Assembly: GCA_016716135.1 (NCBI GenBank)
Contig: JADJWX010000016.1
Coordinates: 99,847-163,846, forward strand
From: Lewinellaceae bacterium
GTDB taxonomy: Bacteria; Bacteroidota; Bacteroidia; Chitinophagales; Saprospiraceae
Length of the DNA: 64,000 bases
Reading direction: 5' to 3'
Below are positions 43,590 through 52,237 of this stretch, one piece after another; the stretch's first letter is position 1; each line of letters starts with the position of its first letter. Under the pieces are notes generated by a model. It made no database searches. It was given only the letters and a program-made list of their open reading frames with translations, and was not told the DNA's origin. Position numbers and translations under genes: made by a program.

Positions 43590-44431
43590 GCGTCATCCTG
43601 CTAACCTTCAACGAAGAAAAAAACATCGAAGCCTGCCTCGACAGTTTGCAGGCCCTGGCCGGCGTCCCGATTTTTGTGGTGGATTCAGGCTCGACCGACC
43701 GGACGCTGGAAGTACTCGCAGCACGTAATGTTGTTGTTGCCAAGCATGCCTTTGAAAATTATGCGCAGCAACGCAATTGGGCGCAGGAAAACGCGCCTTT
43801 CCAGACTGAATGGGTGCTGCATATCGACGCCGGAGAACGCCTTACTCCCGAACTGGCACAGTGGCTGAACCACAGCTTTGACCCTGACACTACGGCGAAC
43901 GGGTTTATGTTCAGTCGGCGCACCTTTTTTATGCACCGCTGGATACGCTTTGGCGGGCATTATCCCAACTTTCATTTGCGCCTTTTCCGGCACGCCTCGG
44001 GGCATTGTGAAGCAAAAGCATACGACCAACACTTTGTTTGCGAAGGCCAGGTTGAAAAGGTGCCTGCCGGTATTGATTTTATGGACCACGTCGCGCACAA
44101 CCTCAGCGAATTCACCTCCGGTCATTGCCGGTGGGCGCTGGCGGAGGCCCTCGAACGGGCAACAGCGACAGGGCCGGAGGGCGAAGTCAGCGCCCGAATT
44201 GATGGCACTGCCATAGAGCGCAGGCGATGGTGGAAAACACATCTTTTTGATAGAAGTCCGTTGTTTTTGCGCGCATTTCTTTATTTTTTCTATCGCTATT
44301 TTATCCGGCTTGGTTTTCTGGATGGCGTGCCCGGGTTGATCTTTCATTTTCTGCAGGCTTGCTGGTTCCGGTTTCTGGTAGATGCCATGGAATACGAAAT
44401 CCGGCAACAAAAACAAGCGTCAAAATCCTGA
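43577..44431 (+). CDS. Glycosyltransferase family 2 (WaaE/KdtX-like)
   Basis: The 284-residue GT-A protein opens PRLSVILLTFNEEKNIEACLDSL, then FVVDSGSTDRTLEVL and a metal motif in WVLHIDAGERLTPEL. In place of DxD it reads DAGE, as in the lipopolysaccharide-core glucosyltransferase-like branch (WaaE). NFHLRLFRH and HNLSEF further match that branch. It ends with a hydrophobic, aromatic helix pair (FLRAFLYFFYRYFIRLGFLDG) that may bind the membrane. ATG 43577 is chosen because the longer frame from 43130 runs inside the upstream gene. Start overlaps that gene by 13 bases. Confidence 0.87.
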   Translation: MPRLSVILLTFNEEKNIEACLDSLQALAGVPIFVVDSGSTDRTLEVLAARNVVVAKHAFENYAQQRNWAQENAPFQTEWVLHIDAGERLTPELAQWLNHSFDPDTTANGFMFSRRTFFMHRWIRFGGHYPNFHLRLFRHASGHCEAKAYDQHFVCEGQVEKVPAGIDFMDHVAHNLSEFTSGHCRWALAEALERATATGPEGEVSARIDGTAIERRRWWKTHLFDRSPLFLRAFLYFFYRYFIRLGFLDGVPGLIFHFLQACWFRFLVDAMEYEIRQQKQASKS

Positions 44432-44434
44432 ACC

Positions 44435-45073
44435 ATGCAATCCTATCGTGAATACGGCTATAAAACTGTTACCCCAAATCATGCCCATCGATACATCCTG
44501 CCTGTGCTTATCAGAATGTTGGGGCCGGAAAAAAACCGGTGTATACTGGACATTGGTTGTGGCAATGGCTCGCTTGCCCTCGCGTTGCATAAGCTGGGCT
44601 ACCTGGTGTATGGAATTGATGCTTCCCGGGAAGGGATTACTCTGGCCAACCAACAGCTTCCCGGACATTTTTTTGTGCAGGACATCCAAAAAAACAATCT
44701 TCCGGAACCTTGTGCTGCGTTGGCTTTCGATACCGTTATTTCCACGGAAGTGATTGAACATTTATACGCACCACGCGATTTTCTGAATTTTTGCAAAAAT
44801 GTACTCTGCGGAACACCGGGTAAAAAACAACTCATCCTGTCGACACCCTACCACGGGTACTGGAAAAACCTGGCACTGGCCGTCAGCGACGGTTGGGACA
44901 CCCACTTCACCGCACTTTGGGATGGCGGCCATATCAAATTCTGGTCACGCAAAACCCTGAGCAGCCTGCTCCGGGAAAGCGGATTTTCGGTGTCCGAATT
45001 CCGGGGAGCCGGTCGCCTGCCCTACTTGTGGAAATCCATGCTGATTAAAGCAGAAATTAATTCCAATGGCTAA
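44435..45073 (+). CDS. SAM-dependent class I methyltransferase
   Basis: The 212-residue protein has the classical motif I ILDIGCGNGSLALAL (about 37-51), the acidic end of strand 2 in VYGIDAS and motif DTVISTEVIEHLYAP (about 98-112). It resembles UbiG/Coq3-like O-methyltransferases of polysaccharide loci (WcaG-type neighbours), which cap or decorate sugars. A substrate cannot be named. It starts 3 bases after the GT2 gene and its end overlaps the carbamoyltransferase start by 8 bases, suggesting that both modify the same glycan. Confidence 0.85.
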   Translation: MQSYREYGYKTVTPNHAHRYILPVLIRMLGPEKNRCILDIGCGNGSLALALHKLGYLVYGIDASREGITLANQQLPGHFFVQDIQKNNLPEPCAALAFDTVISTEVIEHLYAPRDFLNFCKNVLCGTPGKKQLILSTPYHGYWKNLALAVSDGWDTHFTALWDGGHIKFWSRKTLSSLLRESGFSVSEFRGAGRLPYLWKSMLIKAEINSNG

Positions 45074-46796
45074 CTACACCCTGGGGATCAATGCATATCA
45101 TGGCGACTCGGCGGCGGCTTTGTTTTTCCGGACGGAGCTGATCGCCGCCATTGAGGAGGAACGTATCCGCCGGATAAAACACTGGGCAGGCCTGCCGGTG
45201 GAAGCCGTTCGCTTTTGCCTGGAAGAAGCCGGCATCGGCCTCGAAGAAGTGGATGTATTGGCGGTTTCCCGCGATCCGTATGCAAAAATCGGGGCCAAAA
45301 TTTGGCACCTGGTTCGGCAGGGAATCAACCCGGGCGCATTGACCAGCCGGGCGAAAAATGCGGTAAGCCTTACCACAATCAAACAGGATTTGGCTACGGC
45401 CTTTGGTCTAAACCCCGCAACCTGGAAGGCCCGGGTCGAATTTGTGGAACATCACAGGAGCCACCTGGCTTCCGCTTTTTACGTTTCCCCTTTTGAGCAA
45501 GCGGCCTTGCTGTCGGTGGATGGCATGGGCGATTTTTCTTCCACCATGCGCGCCGTGGGGCATGGCAACAAGATTACCGTGCTGGACAGCGTTTCGTATC
45601 CGCATTCACTGGGAATTTTTTATACGGCTTTCACGCAGTACCTGGGTTTTCCCAACTACGGCGATGAATACAAGGTGATGGGGTTGGCGCCCTACGGCAA
45701 GCCGGTATTTTTTGAAAAGTTGAAGAAGGTAATCCGGCTCAAATCCAATGGTTTGTTTGCCCTGAACGGCCGTTATTTCAGCCATTTTAAAAATGGCGTT
45801 CAAATGAACTGGGACGGCGGCGCCCCCATCATCGGACCGATATTCACCGAGCAGGTGGTCAGCCAATTCGGGCCGGCACGCAAGGCCGGCGAACCCCTCG
45901 GCGAGCAACATGCCGACCTGGCAGCTTCCATCCAGAAAATGTGCGAAACGGTATTGTTTCACCTAATCAATGACCTGCATCAAAAAACCGGGCTGAGGGA
46001 TTTTTGCCTGGCGGGAGGTGTGGCGCAAAATTCGGTGGCCAATGGCAAAGTCAGGGAAAACACCTCCGTAGAGCGGCTGTTTGTGCCACCGGCCGGCCAC
46101 GATGCCGGCACAAGTATCGGCGCGGCGTTGTACGTTTTGCATCATAAAAACAAGTTGCTGCGGCCCGGCTTTGCCCATCAGGCTTATACCGGCGCCCGGG
46201 CAAATCCGGATGCCATCCGCAGCGCAATAGAGGCCCGGGGTATGGCATTTCAACATCTGGCGGATGCCCCGTTGTTTGACCTGGTAACCGACTGCCTGGC
46301 AGCCGGTGGTGTAGCGGGCTGGTATCAGGGCCGGGCCGAATTTGGCCCCCGGGCCCTGGGCAACCGCTCCATCCTGGCCGATCCGCGCCGTGCGGATGCC
46401 CGGGAGTTGCTCAATCAAAAAATTAAACGCCGGGAAAGTTTCCGGCCTTTTGCACCGTCCATTCTTGCCGAATTTGCCGCTGCTTTTTTTGAAAACCCGG
46501 ACGAGGTGCCTTTTATGGAAAAAGTATACCGCATCCGTCCGGATAAGCGGGTCTTAATTCCTGCCGTAACACATGTTGATGGGAGCGGCCGCTTGCAAAC
46601 GGTGGCCCGGCAAGACAATCCCCGGTACTATGAATTGATTTCGGCATTTCACCAAAAAACAGGTATTCCGGTATTGCTCAATACGTCGTTTAATGAAAAT
46701 GAGCCGATCGTAAATACGCCGGAAGAGGCGCTGGATTGTTTTTGCCGGACCGAGATGGACATGTTGGTGATGGAAAATTTTGTGGTCCGGCGGTGA
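45066..46796 (+). CDS. NodU/CmcH-family carbamoyltransferase
   Basis: The 576-residue enzyme belongs to the family that moves the carbamoyl group of carbamoyl phosphate to a hydroxyl, through a carbamoyl-adenylate. The N-terminal Kae1-like domain shows TLGINAYHGDSAAALF, EFVEHHRSHLASAFY with metal-binding histidines, and LSVDGMGDFSSTMRAVG. The C-terminal domain has WYQGRAEFGPRALGNRSILADPR and FRPFAPSILAE. Length and motif order are normal. In a polysaccharide locus it most likely carbamoylates a sugar of the repeat unit, as NodU does on Nod factors. A 77-base gap with a hairpin follows before the next gene. Confidence 0.93.
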   Translation: MANYTLGINAYHGDSAAALFFRTELIAAIEEERIRRIKHWAGLPVEAVRFCLEEAGIGLEEVDVLAVSRDPYAKIGAKIWHLVRQGINPGALTSRAKNAVSLTTIKQDLATAFGLNPATWKARVEFVEHHRSHLASAFYVSPFEQAALLSVDGMGDFSSTMRAVGHGNKITVLDSVSYPHSLGIFYTAFTQYLGFPNYGDEYKVMGLAPYGKPVFFEKLKKVIRLKSNGLFALNGRYFSHFKNGVQMNWDGGAPIIGPIFTEQVVSQFGPARKAGEPLGEQHADLAASIQKMCETVLFHLINDLHQKTGLRDFCLAGGVAQNSVANGKVRENTSVERLFVPPAGHDAGTSIGAALYVLHHKNKLLRPGFAHQAYTGARANPDAIRSAIEARGMAFQHLADAPLFDLVTDCLAAGGVAGWYQGRAEFGPRALGNRSILADPRRADARELLNQKIKRRESFRPFAPSILAEFAAAFFENPDEVPFMEKVYRIRPDKRVLIPAVTHVDGSGRLQTVARQDNPRYYELISAFHQKTGIPVLLNTSFNENEPIVNTPEEALDCFCRTEMDMLVMENFVVRR

Positions 46797-46850
46797 GTTT
46801 TTTTGACGAATAAGACATTGAGAGTTGCGGAATTTTTGGTTTAACTTTTT

Positions 46851-46869
46851 AACGAACGGGACGTTCGTT
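46851..46869 (+). promoter_or_regulatory. Short perfect hairpin before a GT2 gene
   Basis: AACGAACG-GGA-CGTTCGTT is a perfect 8-bp stem with a 3-base loop, ending 4 bases before the ATG at 46874 and followed by TTTT-like sequence. It could be a weak terminator after the carbamoyltransferase gene, an operator, or a structure that masks ribosome entry on the GT2 gene. Confidence 0.5.
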
Positions 46870-46873
46870 TTAC

Positions 46874-47632
46874 ATGAAAATCAGCATCATAACCGTTTGC
46901 CGGAATAGCGCCCACACGATACGCGACACCCTCGCCAGTGTGCGCGACCAAGCACACCCGGATGTTGAACACATCTTGATCGACGGCGCCTCTACCGATC
47001 AAACTCCGGCAGTTATCCGGGAGTTTAAGCATGTGGCCCACCTGACCAGCGAACCGGACCAGGGCTTGTACGATGCCATGAACAAGGGTATCCGGCTGGC
47101 AACAGGCGACGTGGTCGGCGTGTTGAATGCCGACGATTTTTATGCAAACCCGGAGGTGTTGGCGAAAGTCGCTGCCGTGTTTGCGCAGCAGGAAAAAACA
47201 GCGGCACTCTACGGCGACTTGCGTTATGTGCATCCCAGAGCTACGAATCGCACCGTTCGATTTTGGCGGTCCGGGCCTTTCCATCCGGACTTATTTCGCT
47301 ACGGTTGGATGCCTCCGCATCCGACGTTTTTTGTCCGCCGCAAGTTGTACGACATCCTCGGCGGATACGATACCCGGCTGCGCAATGCCGCCGATTACGA
47401 GTTGATGCTCCGATTTTTGTATAAATTCCGCATCCCGGTCATGTATTTGCCCGAAGTTATGGTGCACATGCGCACCGGCGGGCTGAGCAACCGCTCGTTC
47501 AGCAACCGCTGGCGCGCCAACCGCGAAGACCGGTTTGCCTGGGCCATGAACGGCTTGAAACCGGCATTTTATACACTCTGGCTGAAGCCCCTGCGAAAAA
47601 TTCCCCAATACCTCCATCATCCAAAAACCTGA
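46874..47632 (+). CDS. Glycosyltransferase family 2 (WcaE/WfgS-like)
   Basis: A 252-residue GT-A enzyme with MKISIITVCRNSAHTIRDTLASV at the start, HILIDGASTDQTPAVI, EPDQGLYDAMNKGIRLATGD and the metal motif VLNADDFYA (DD). Further on, RYGWMPPHPTFFVRRKLYD and NAADYELMLRF follow the pattern of colanic-acid WcaE-like transferases. It probably adds one sugar in repeat-unit assembly. It is separated from upstream genes by 77 bases containing a hairpin and from the epimerase gene by 10 bases. Confidence 0.9.
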   Translation: MKISIITVCRNSAHTIRDTLASVRDQAHPDVEHILIDGASTDQTPAVIREFKHVAHLTSEPDQGLYDAMNKGIRLATGDVVGVLNADDFYANPEVLAKVAAVFAQQEKTAALYGDLRYVHPRATNRTVRFWRSGPFHPDLFRYGWMPPHPTFFVRRKLYDILGGYDTRLRNAADYELMLRFLYKFRIPVMYLPEVMVHMRTGGLSNRSFSNRWRANREDRFAWAMNGLKPAFYTLWLKPLRKIPQYLHHPKT

Positions 47633-47642
47633 CTACACGACT

Positions 47643-48812
47643 ATGACAATTGCACTGATCGTCGGCACCCGGCCTAATTTTATAAAGGCCGCACCGTTGT
47701 GGAAGGCATTGCAGCAGTTTCCGGCAATTAAAGCCTGCCTGATACACACCGGTCAACATCAGGATGCCGGGATGAGCACTGCTTTTTTTGAGAGATTGGG
47801 ACTTCCGGCGCCGGATTACACACTTCCGGGTCGGCGCTCCGGTGTTGTGCAGGAAACGGCACGCATCACATTTGGTCTGGAACAGGTTTTTCAAAAAATA
47901 CAACCCGACTGGGCAATAGTGATTGGCGATGTTACCTCAACTCTGGCCGGCGCATTAGCGGCCAAACAGCAGGGCGTCCGGGTAGCGCATGTGGAAGCGG
48001 GGCTACGAAGCGGCGACCTGGATATGCCGGAGGAGCGCAACCGCATTGCGGTGGATCATCTTGCTGATCTGTTGTTTGCCAGTGAGGCTTCCGGGGTTGA
48101 AAACCTGAAACGGGAGGGTATTGCCTCCGGGCGGATTTGCTTTGCCGGGAATGTCCTGATCGACGCGCTGCACGCTGTTTTGCCGCAGGCAAAAATGCTG
48201 GACCCGCGCACAGTCATTCAATCGGCGCTTTTCAGGCATTCCGATCAATCGCTTCCGGAAACCTGGGCACTGGCAACCTTTCACCGACCCTCCAATGTGG
48301 ATCATCTGGCCGCACTGCAAAAAACCATTCAATTATTGCAGGTTACCGCGCGCCGGTTGCCGGTATTGTTTCCGGTGCATCCGAGAACCCTCAAAAGTCT
48401 CGAACACCATAAGTTGGATCAAGACCTGCTCAACATGCCCAATTTGTATCTCCTCCGGCCATTAGGCTACGCTGAAATGATCTGCCTGGCCAGGGCGGCC
48501 GGATTTGTACTGACCGATTCGGGGGGGCTGCAGGAAGAATCAACCTGTCTGAAAATCCCCTGCCTGACCTTTCGCCGGAGCACCGAACGCCCAGCCACAG
48601 TTGAAACCGGCACGAACACCCTGATATCCGACCTCAAAATTCCAACTGCCGAAGCACAGATCGAAGTACTTTTGGCCGGCAGGTACAAATCCGGGCGCAT
48701 TCCGCCATTGTGGGACGGGCGGGCGGCTCCCCGTATCGTGCGACAGCTCATTCAAATATCCCAACAGCAGGCGGGCAGGGTGTATTCTGTTGCCCCTGCC
48801 TGGAAAAAATAG
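47643..48812 (+). CDS. wecB: UDP-N-acetylglucosamine 2-epimerase, non-hydrolysing
   Basis: WecB-type enzymes interconvert UDP-GlcNAc and UDP-ManNAc. The 389-residue GT-B-fold protein shows IVGTRPNFIKAAPL (6-19), IVIGDVTSTLAGALAA, HVEAGLRSGDLDMPEERNR with the catalytic acids and conserved Arg, TFHRPSNVD, and LTDSGGLQEESTCLKIPCLT with ETGTN near the UDP site. Together with the UDP-sugar dehydrogenase at 29937 it could produce UDP-ManNAcA. The gmd gene begins 2 bases after its stop. Confidence 0.93.
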   Translation: MTIALIVGTRPNFIKAAPLWKALQQFPAIKACLIHTGQHQDAGMSTAFFERLGLPAPDYTLPGRRSGVVQETARITFGLEQVFQKIQPDWAIVIGDVTSTLAGALAAKQQGVRVAHVEAGLRSGDLDMPEERNRIAVDHLADLLFASEASGVENLKREGIASGRICFAGNVLIDALHAVLPQAKMLDPRTVIQSALFRHSDQSLPETWALATFHRPSNVDHLAALQKTIQLLQVTARRLPVLFPVHPRTLKSLEHHKLDQDLLNMPNLYLLRPLGYAEMICLARAAGFVLTDSGGLQEESTCLKIPCLTFRRSTERPATVETGTNTLISDLKIPTAEAQIEVLLAGRYKSGRIPPLWDGRAAPRIVRQLIQISQQQAGRVYSVAPAWKK

Positions 48813-48814
48813 TT

Positions 48815-49927
48815 ATGAAAAAAGCATTGATCACCGGAATAACCGGGCAGGACGGCGCTTACCTCGCCGAATTTCTTTTAAAAAAAGGGTACATCGTGCA
48901 CGGCATCAAACGCCGTAGCTCACTGTTCAATACCGACCGGATTGACCACCTGTACCAGGACCCGCATGTTTCCAACCGCAATTTCATTTTGCACTACGGT
49001 GACCTTACCGACAGCACTAACCTGATCCGCATCGTGCAGGAAGTGCAGCCCGATGAAATCTACAACCTGGGCGCCCAAAGCCATGTCAAGGTAGGTTTTG
49101 AAACCCCGGAATACACCGCCAATGCCGATGCTGTGGGCGCCCTGCGCTTGCTGGAAGCTATCCGGCTGCTCGGGTTGGAACAAAAAACGAAATTTTACCA
49201 GGCTTCCACATCCGAATTGTACGGGCTGGTGCAGGAAGTTCCGCAAACGGAAAAAACGCCGTTTTATCCCCGGTCGCCCTACGCCGTGGCCAAACTGTAC
49301 GCCTACTGGATCACGGTGAACTACCGCGAGGCGTACAACATGTTTGCCTGCAATGGCATTTTGTTCAATCACGAATCGCCCATACGGGGTGAAACGTTCG
49401 TGACGCGCAAGATTACCCGCGCAGTTGCCCGTATTGCCCTGGGCATGCAGGACAAGCTTTGGCTGGGCAACCTCGACGCCGAACGCGACTGGGGCCATGC
49501 CCGCGACTTTGTGGAGGCCATGTGGCTTATCCTCCAGCAATCCGACCCGGAAGATTTTGTGGTGGCCACCGGCAAAAAAACTTCCGTCCGCGATTTTGTG
49601 CGCATGGCCTTTGCCGAAATCGGTGTCACCCTGGAATTCAGGGGTTCCGGCGTTGAAGAAAAAGGCATTGTGGTTGCCAGCAAACACGCTGAATTTCAAC
49701 TTCAGCCGGGCGCAGAAGTGCTGGCCATCGACACTGCGTACTACCGACCCACCGAAGTCGATCTGTTGATCGGCGATGCGCGCAAGGCACAGGAGAAACT
49801 TGGCTGGACGCCAAAATATTCGCTGCAGGAAATGATCCGGGAGATGGTGGCTTCCGATTTGGAATTGTTCCGCCGCGACAAGCTGCTGCAAGACGCCGGA
49901 TTTTCTGTAAAAAAACAGGCGGAGTGA
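48815..49927 (+). CDS. gmd: GDP-mannose 4,6-dehydratase
   Basis: Gmd converts GDP-mannose to GDP-4-keto-6-deoxymannose, the first step to GDP-L-fucose. The 370-residue SDR enzyme has NADP-binding GITGQDGAYLAEFLL, then GIKRRSSLFNTDRIDHLYQD, the serine/threonine motif QASTSELYGLVQEVPQ, catalytic SPYAVAKLYA (YxxxK) and NHESPIRGETFVTRKI, all diagnostic of Gmd. ATG 48815 is chosen over the longer frame from 48710, which overlaps wecB. The next step enzyme, fcl, is encoded 1.4 kb downstream, and manC follows it. Confidence 0.96.
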   Translation: MKKALITGITGQDGAYLAEFLLKKGYIVHGIKRRSSLFNTDRIDHLYQDPHVSNRNFILHYGDLTDSTNLIRIVQEVQPDEIYNLGAQSHVKVGFETPEYTANADAVGALRLLEAIRLLGLEQKTKFYQASTSELYGLVQEVPQTEKTPFYPRSPYAVAKLYAYWITVNYREAYNMFACNGILFNHESPIRGETFVTRKITRAVARIALGMQDKLWLGNLDAERDWGHARDFVEAMWLILQQSDPEDFVVATGKKTSVRDFVRMAFAEIGVTLEFRGSGVEEKGIVVASKHAEFQLQPGAEVLAIDTAYYRPTEVDLLIGDARKAQEKLGWTPKYSLQEMIREMVASDLELFRRDKLLQDAGFSVKKQAE

Positions 49928-49928
49928 G

Positions 49929-51323
49929 GTGGCTGTTGTATTGCGGAATGCGGATTTCGGATTTCGGATTTTGGGAACTCCGTTTGGGGCCCTGTTTGGG
50001 GTCAGCGTTTTTGCCTTGTTGATTTTTTGGGTTTGTTACCCCAGCCATTTTTTGATTGCGGATGAACTGGCCTATTTCGAACAGGCCCGGGCATTTTCAA
50101 GCGGACAGGACGGCGCGGTGGACTACCCTGCCGGGACGGGACTATTGGCTGCTTTTTTTATCTGGCTTGGTGGGAACAAATCTGTTTTCTGGAGCAGTTT
50201 TTTGTGTTGGCTTGCCGGGACCTGGGCTTTGTCCTTAGCCCTGCACAAAACCGGGAAACCGGTCGGCTGGGCTTTATTCCCCTGGCTATTTATTCCGGCA
50301 CTGGTATTTACCCGGACCCTGATGAGCGATGTGCCCAGTTTTGCGCTGGCGGCATTTTTCGGATTGCTTTGCACTGCATTTCCACCCAACCGTAAGGTGA
50401 TGTTCCTTGCCGGTGGTGTTGGCGGGTTGAGCGTGCTTTTTCGGGAAACCAACTTTTTGTGGGTGCTGCCATTTGCCCTGAGTTTTGTGCTGCGCAAAAA
50501 AATGGCCTGGCGCTGGTTTATGGCCGGTTTTTGTATCGGCTTGTTGCCCAGGCTTATTTCCGGATGGGTGCTGCATCAAAATCCGGTATATCTGCGCGAC
50601 CCGGGCATTGCATTTTCCTGGAATGTGCTACCGGGTAATTTGCTGTTTTATGGCCTGACTTTGCTGGTGTTTTTGCCCGGAGGGCTCTGGTTTTTATGGA
50701 AAACCAAACATCCATGGCGAGCAGAAATCGGCATTTGTGCGGGGTTGTTTCTGTTGGTTTACGGTAGTTACGGCTACGATGCCCTGGCAAAAAGCGGATA
50801 CAAAGGCATCTTGCTTCAGGCTCGATTTATGTTGCCTTTGTTGCCTTTTTTTGTGCTGTCTGCAGCCTGGACACCTGTTCGGCTTTCTCAAAAAACAGCT
50901 GCCGTATGTTCAGCCCTGGCGATCTTGCTATTTGCCGGCATTCAAATCACCGGTCGAATGTATAATGACGCGCAGCAAAAAATATCCGGTGCATTATTAA
51001 AAATACCGGCCAGATCTCAGATTTCATTTAGCCCGGACGAAAGCCGGAAATACCTGAATGCCATGTACGGTCCGTCAACTATATTGGATGGTCATGCGTT
51101 ATCTGACCGGGTGCTCCAAAGCCGAAACATCTGGTACGCGCACCTGATCAGTCGATCCGAAAGTGCGGACCGGGTGGCCAAGGCAAGGGCGGCTTTCTCG
51201 GATTTTTATACGCGTTTTGAGGGTTGGAAAATCGATCAAATCGATCAGGTAGTACTTGCAGACGGGACAAACCTGTACGTTTGGAGCGCTCAAAAAAAGG
51301 ATAACAATGACGAAAAACGATAA
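49929..51323 (+). CDS. Multi-spanning GT-C (family 39-like) membrane protein
   Basis: The 464-residue product has about 10 to 12 hydrophobic helices. A first periplasmic loop has acidic residues (HFLIADELAYFEQARAF), the pattern of GT-C transferases that use polyprenyl-phosphate sugars (ArnT/PMT-like). TRTLMSDVPSFALAAF and a soluble C-terminal stretch follow. It could add a side sugar at the periplasmic face. The proposed GTG start (49929) is doubtful, because the first 17 residues are coded by a short tandem repeat (CGGATTT x3, about 49951-49971) of intergenic type; a later start is possible. It lies between gmd and fcl, and its end overlaps fcl by 17 bases. Confidence 0.72.
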   Translation: MAVVLRNADFGFRILGTPFGALFGVSVFALLIFWVCYPSHFLIADELAYFEQARAFSSGQDGAVDYPAGTGLLAAFFIWLGGNKSVFWSSFLCWLAGTWALSLALHKTGKPVGWALFPWLFIPALVFTRTLMSDVPSFALAAFFGLLCTAFPPNRKVMFLAGGVGGLSVLFRETNFLWVLPFALSFVLRKKMAWRWFMAGFCIGLLPRLISGWVLHQNPVYLRDPGIAFSWNVLPGNLLFYGLTLLVFLPGGLWFLWKTKHPWRAEIGICAGLFLLVYGSYGYDALAKSGYKGILLQARFMLPLLPFFVLSAAWTPVRLSQKTAAVCSALAILLFAGIQITGRMYNDAQQKISGALLKIPARSQISFSPDESRKYLNAMYGPSTILDGHALSDRVLQSRNIWYAHLISRSESADRVAKARAAFSDFYTRFEGWKIDQIDQVVLADGTNLYVWSAQKKDNNDEKR

Positions 51324-52233
51324 AATCTATATCGCCGGGCACCGGGGTATGGTGGGATCGGCTATCCTGCGGAGGTTGCAGGCCGCCGGATTTGAAAACT
51401 TTGCCTTGCGTACCTCCGCCGAACTTGACCTGCGCGACCAGGCCGCCGTACAACAATTTTTCAAAACAGAACAACCGGCCTGTGTTTTTTTGGCTGCCGC
51501 CAAGGTTGGCGGTATTCTGGCAAATAACCGCTACCGGGCGGAATTTTTGTACGACAATTTGATGATCCAATCCAACGTCATTCATGCCGCCTGGCAGCAT
51601 GGCGTAAAAAAACTGTTGTTTCTGGGTTCTTCCTGCATTTACCCCAAGCTGGCGCCGCAACCGCTACGGGAGGATTACCTGTTAACCGGCCTTTTAGAGC
51701 CCACCAACGAACCCTATGCCATTGCCAAAATTGCCGGCATCAAGCTTTGCGACGCCTACCGGGACCAGTACGGATGCAATTTCATCTCCGTAATGCCCAC
51801 CAACTTATACGGCCCCAACGATAATTATCACCCGGAAAACAGCCACGTGCTGCCAGCCCTGCTGCGCAAATTTCACGAGGCCAAACGCGATGGCGCTCCA
51901 AGCGTCACACTCTGGGGAACCGGCACGCCGCGCCGCGAATTTTTGCATGTGGATGATTTGGCCGATGCCTGCTACTTTTTGATGCAGCACTACGACGAGC
52001 CGGGCTTCATCAATATCGGAACCGGGGAAGACCTTCCGATTTTGGAATTGGCACAGTTGGTAAAAAAAATTGTGGGCTATACCGGAACGATTGAGCACGA
52101 CTTGAGCAAGCCGGATGGCACTCCGAGGAAATTATTGGACGTGAGCAAACTGCTCGCAAAAGGATGGAAAGCAAAAATTGACCTTGAAACCGGCATTAAA
52201 CAAGTTTACCAGGAAATACAAACACAATTATAA
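51307..52233 (+). CDS. fcl: GDP-L-fucose synthase
   Basis: Fcl (WcaG) epimerises and reduces GDP-4-keto-6-deoxymannose to GDP-L-fucose with NADPH. The 308-residue SDR protein shows YIAGHRGMVGSAILRRL at the cofactor site, AAAKVGGILANN, SSCIYPKLAPQPLREDYLLTG and catalytic EPYAIAKIAGIKLCD (YxxxK). These stretches are specific for GDP-fucose synthase. ATG 51307 fits the usual N-terminus and overlaps the upstream membrane-protein gene by 17 bases. manC follows after 4 bases. Confidence 0.96.
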   Translation: MTKNDKIYIAGHRGMVGSAILRRLQAAGFENFALRTSAELDLRDQAAVQQFFKTEQPACVFLAAAKVGGILANNRYRAEFLYDNLMIQSNVIHAAWQHGVKKLLFLGSSCIYPKLAPQPLREDYLLTGLLEPTNEPYAIAKIAGIKLCDAYRDQYGCNFISVMPTNLYGPNDNYHPENSHVLPALLRKFHEAKRDGAPSVTLWGTGTPRREFLHVDDLADACYFLMQHYDEPGFINIGTGEDLPILELAQLVKKIVGYTGTIEHDLSKPDGTPRKLLDVSKLLAKGWKAKIDLETGIKQVYQEIQTQL

Positions 52234-52237
52234 AATC

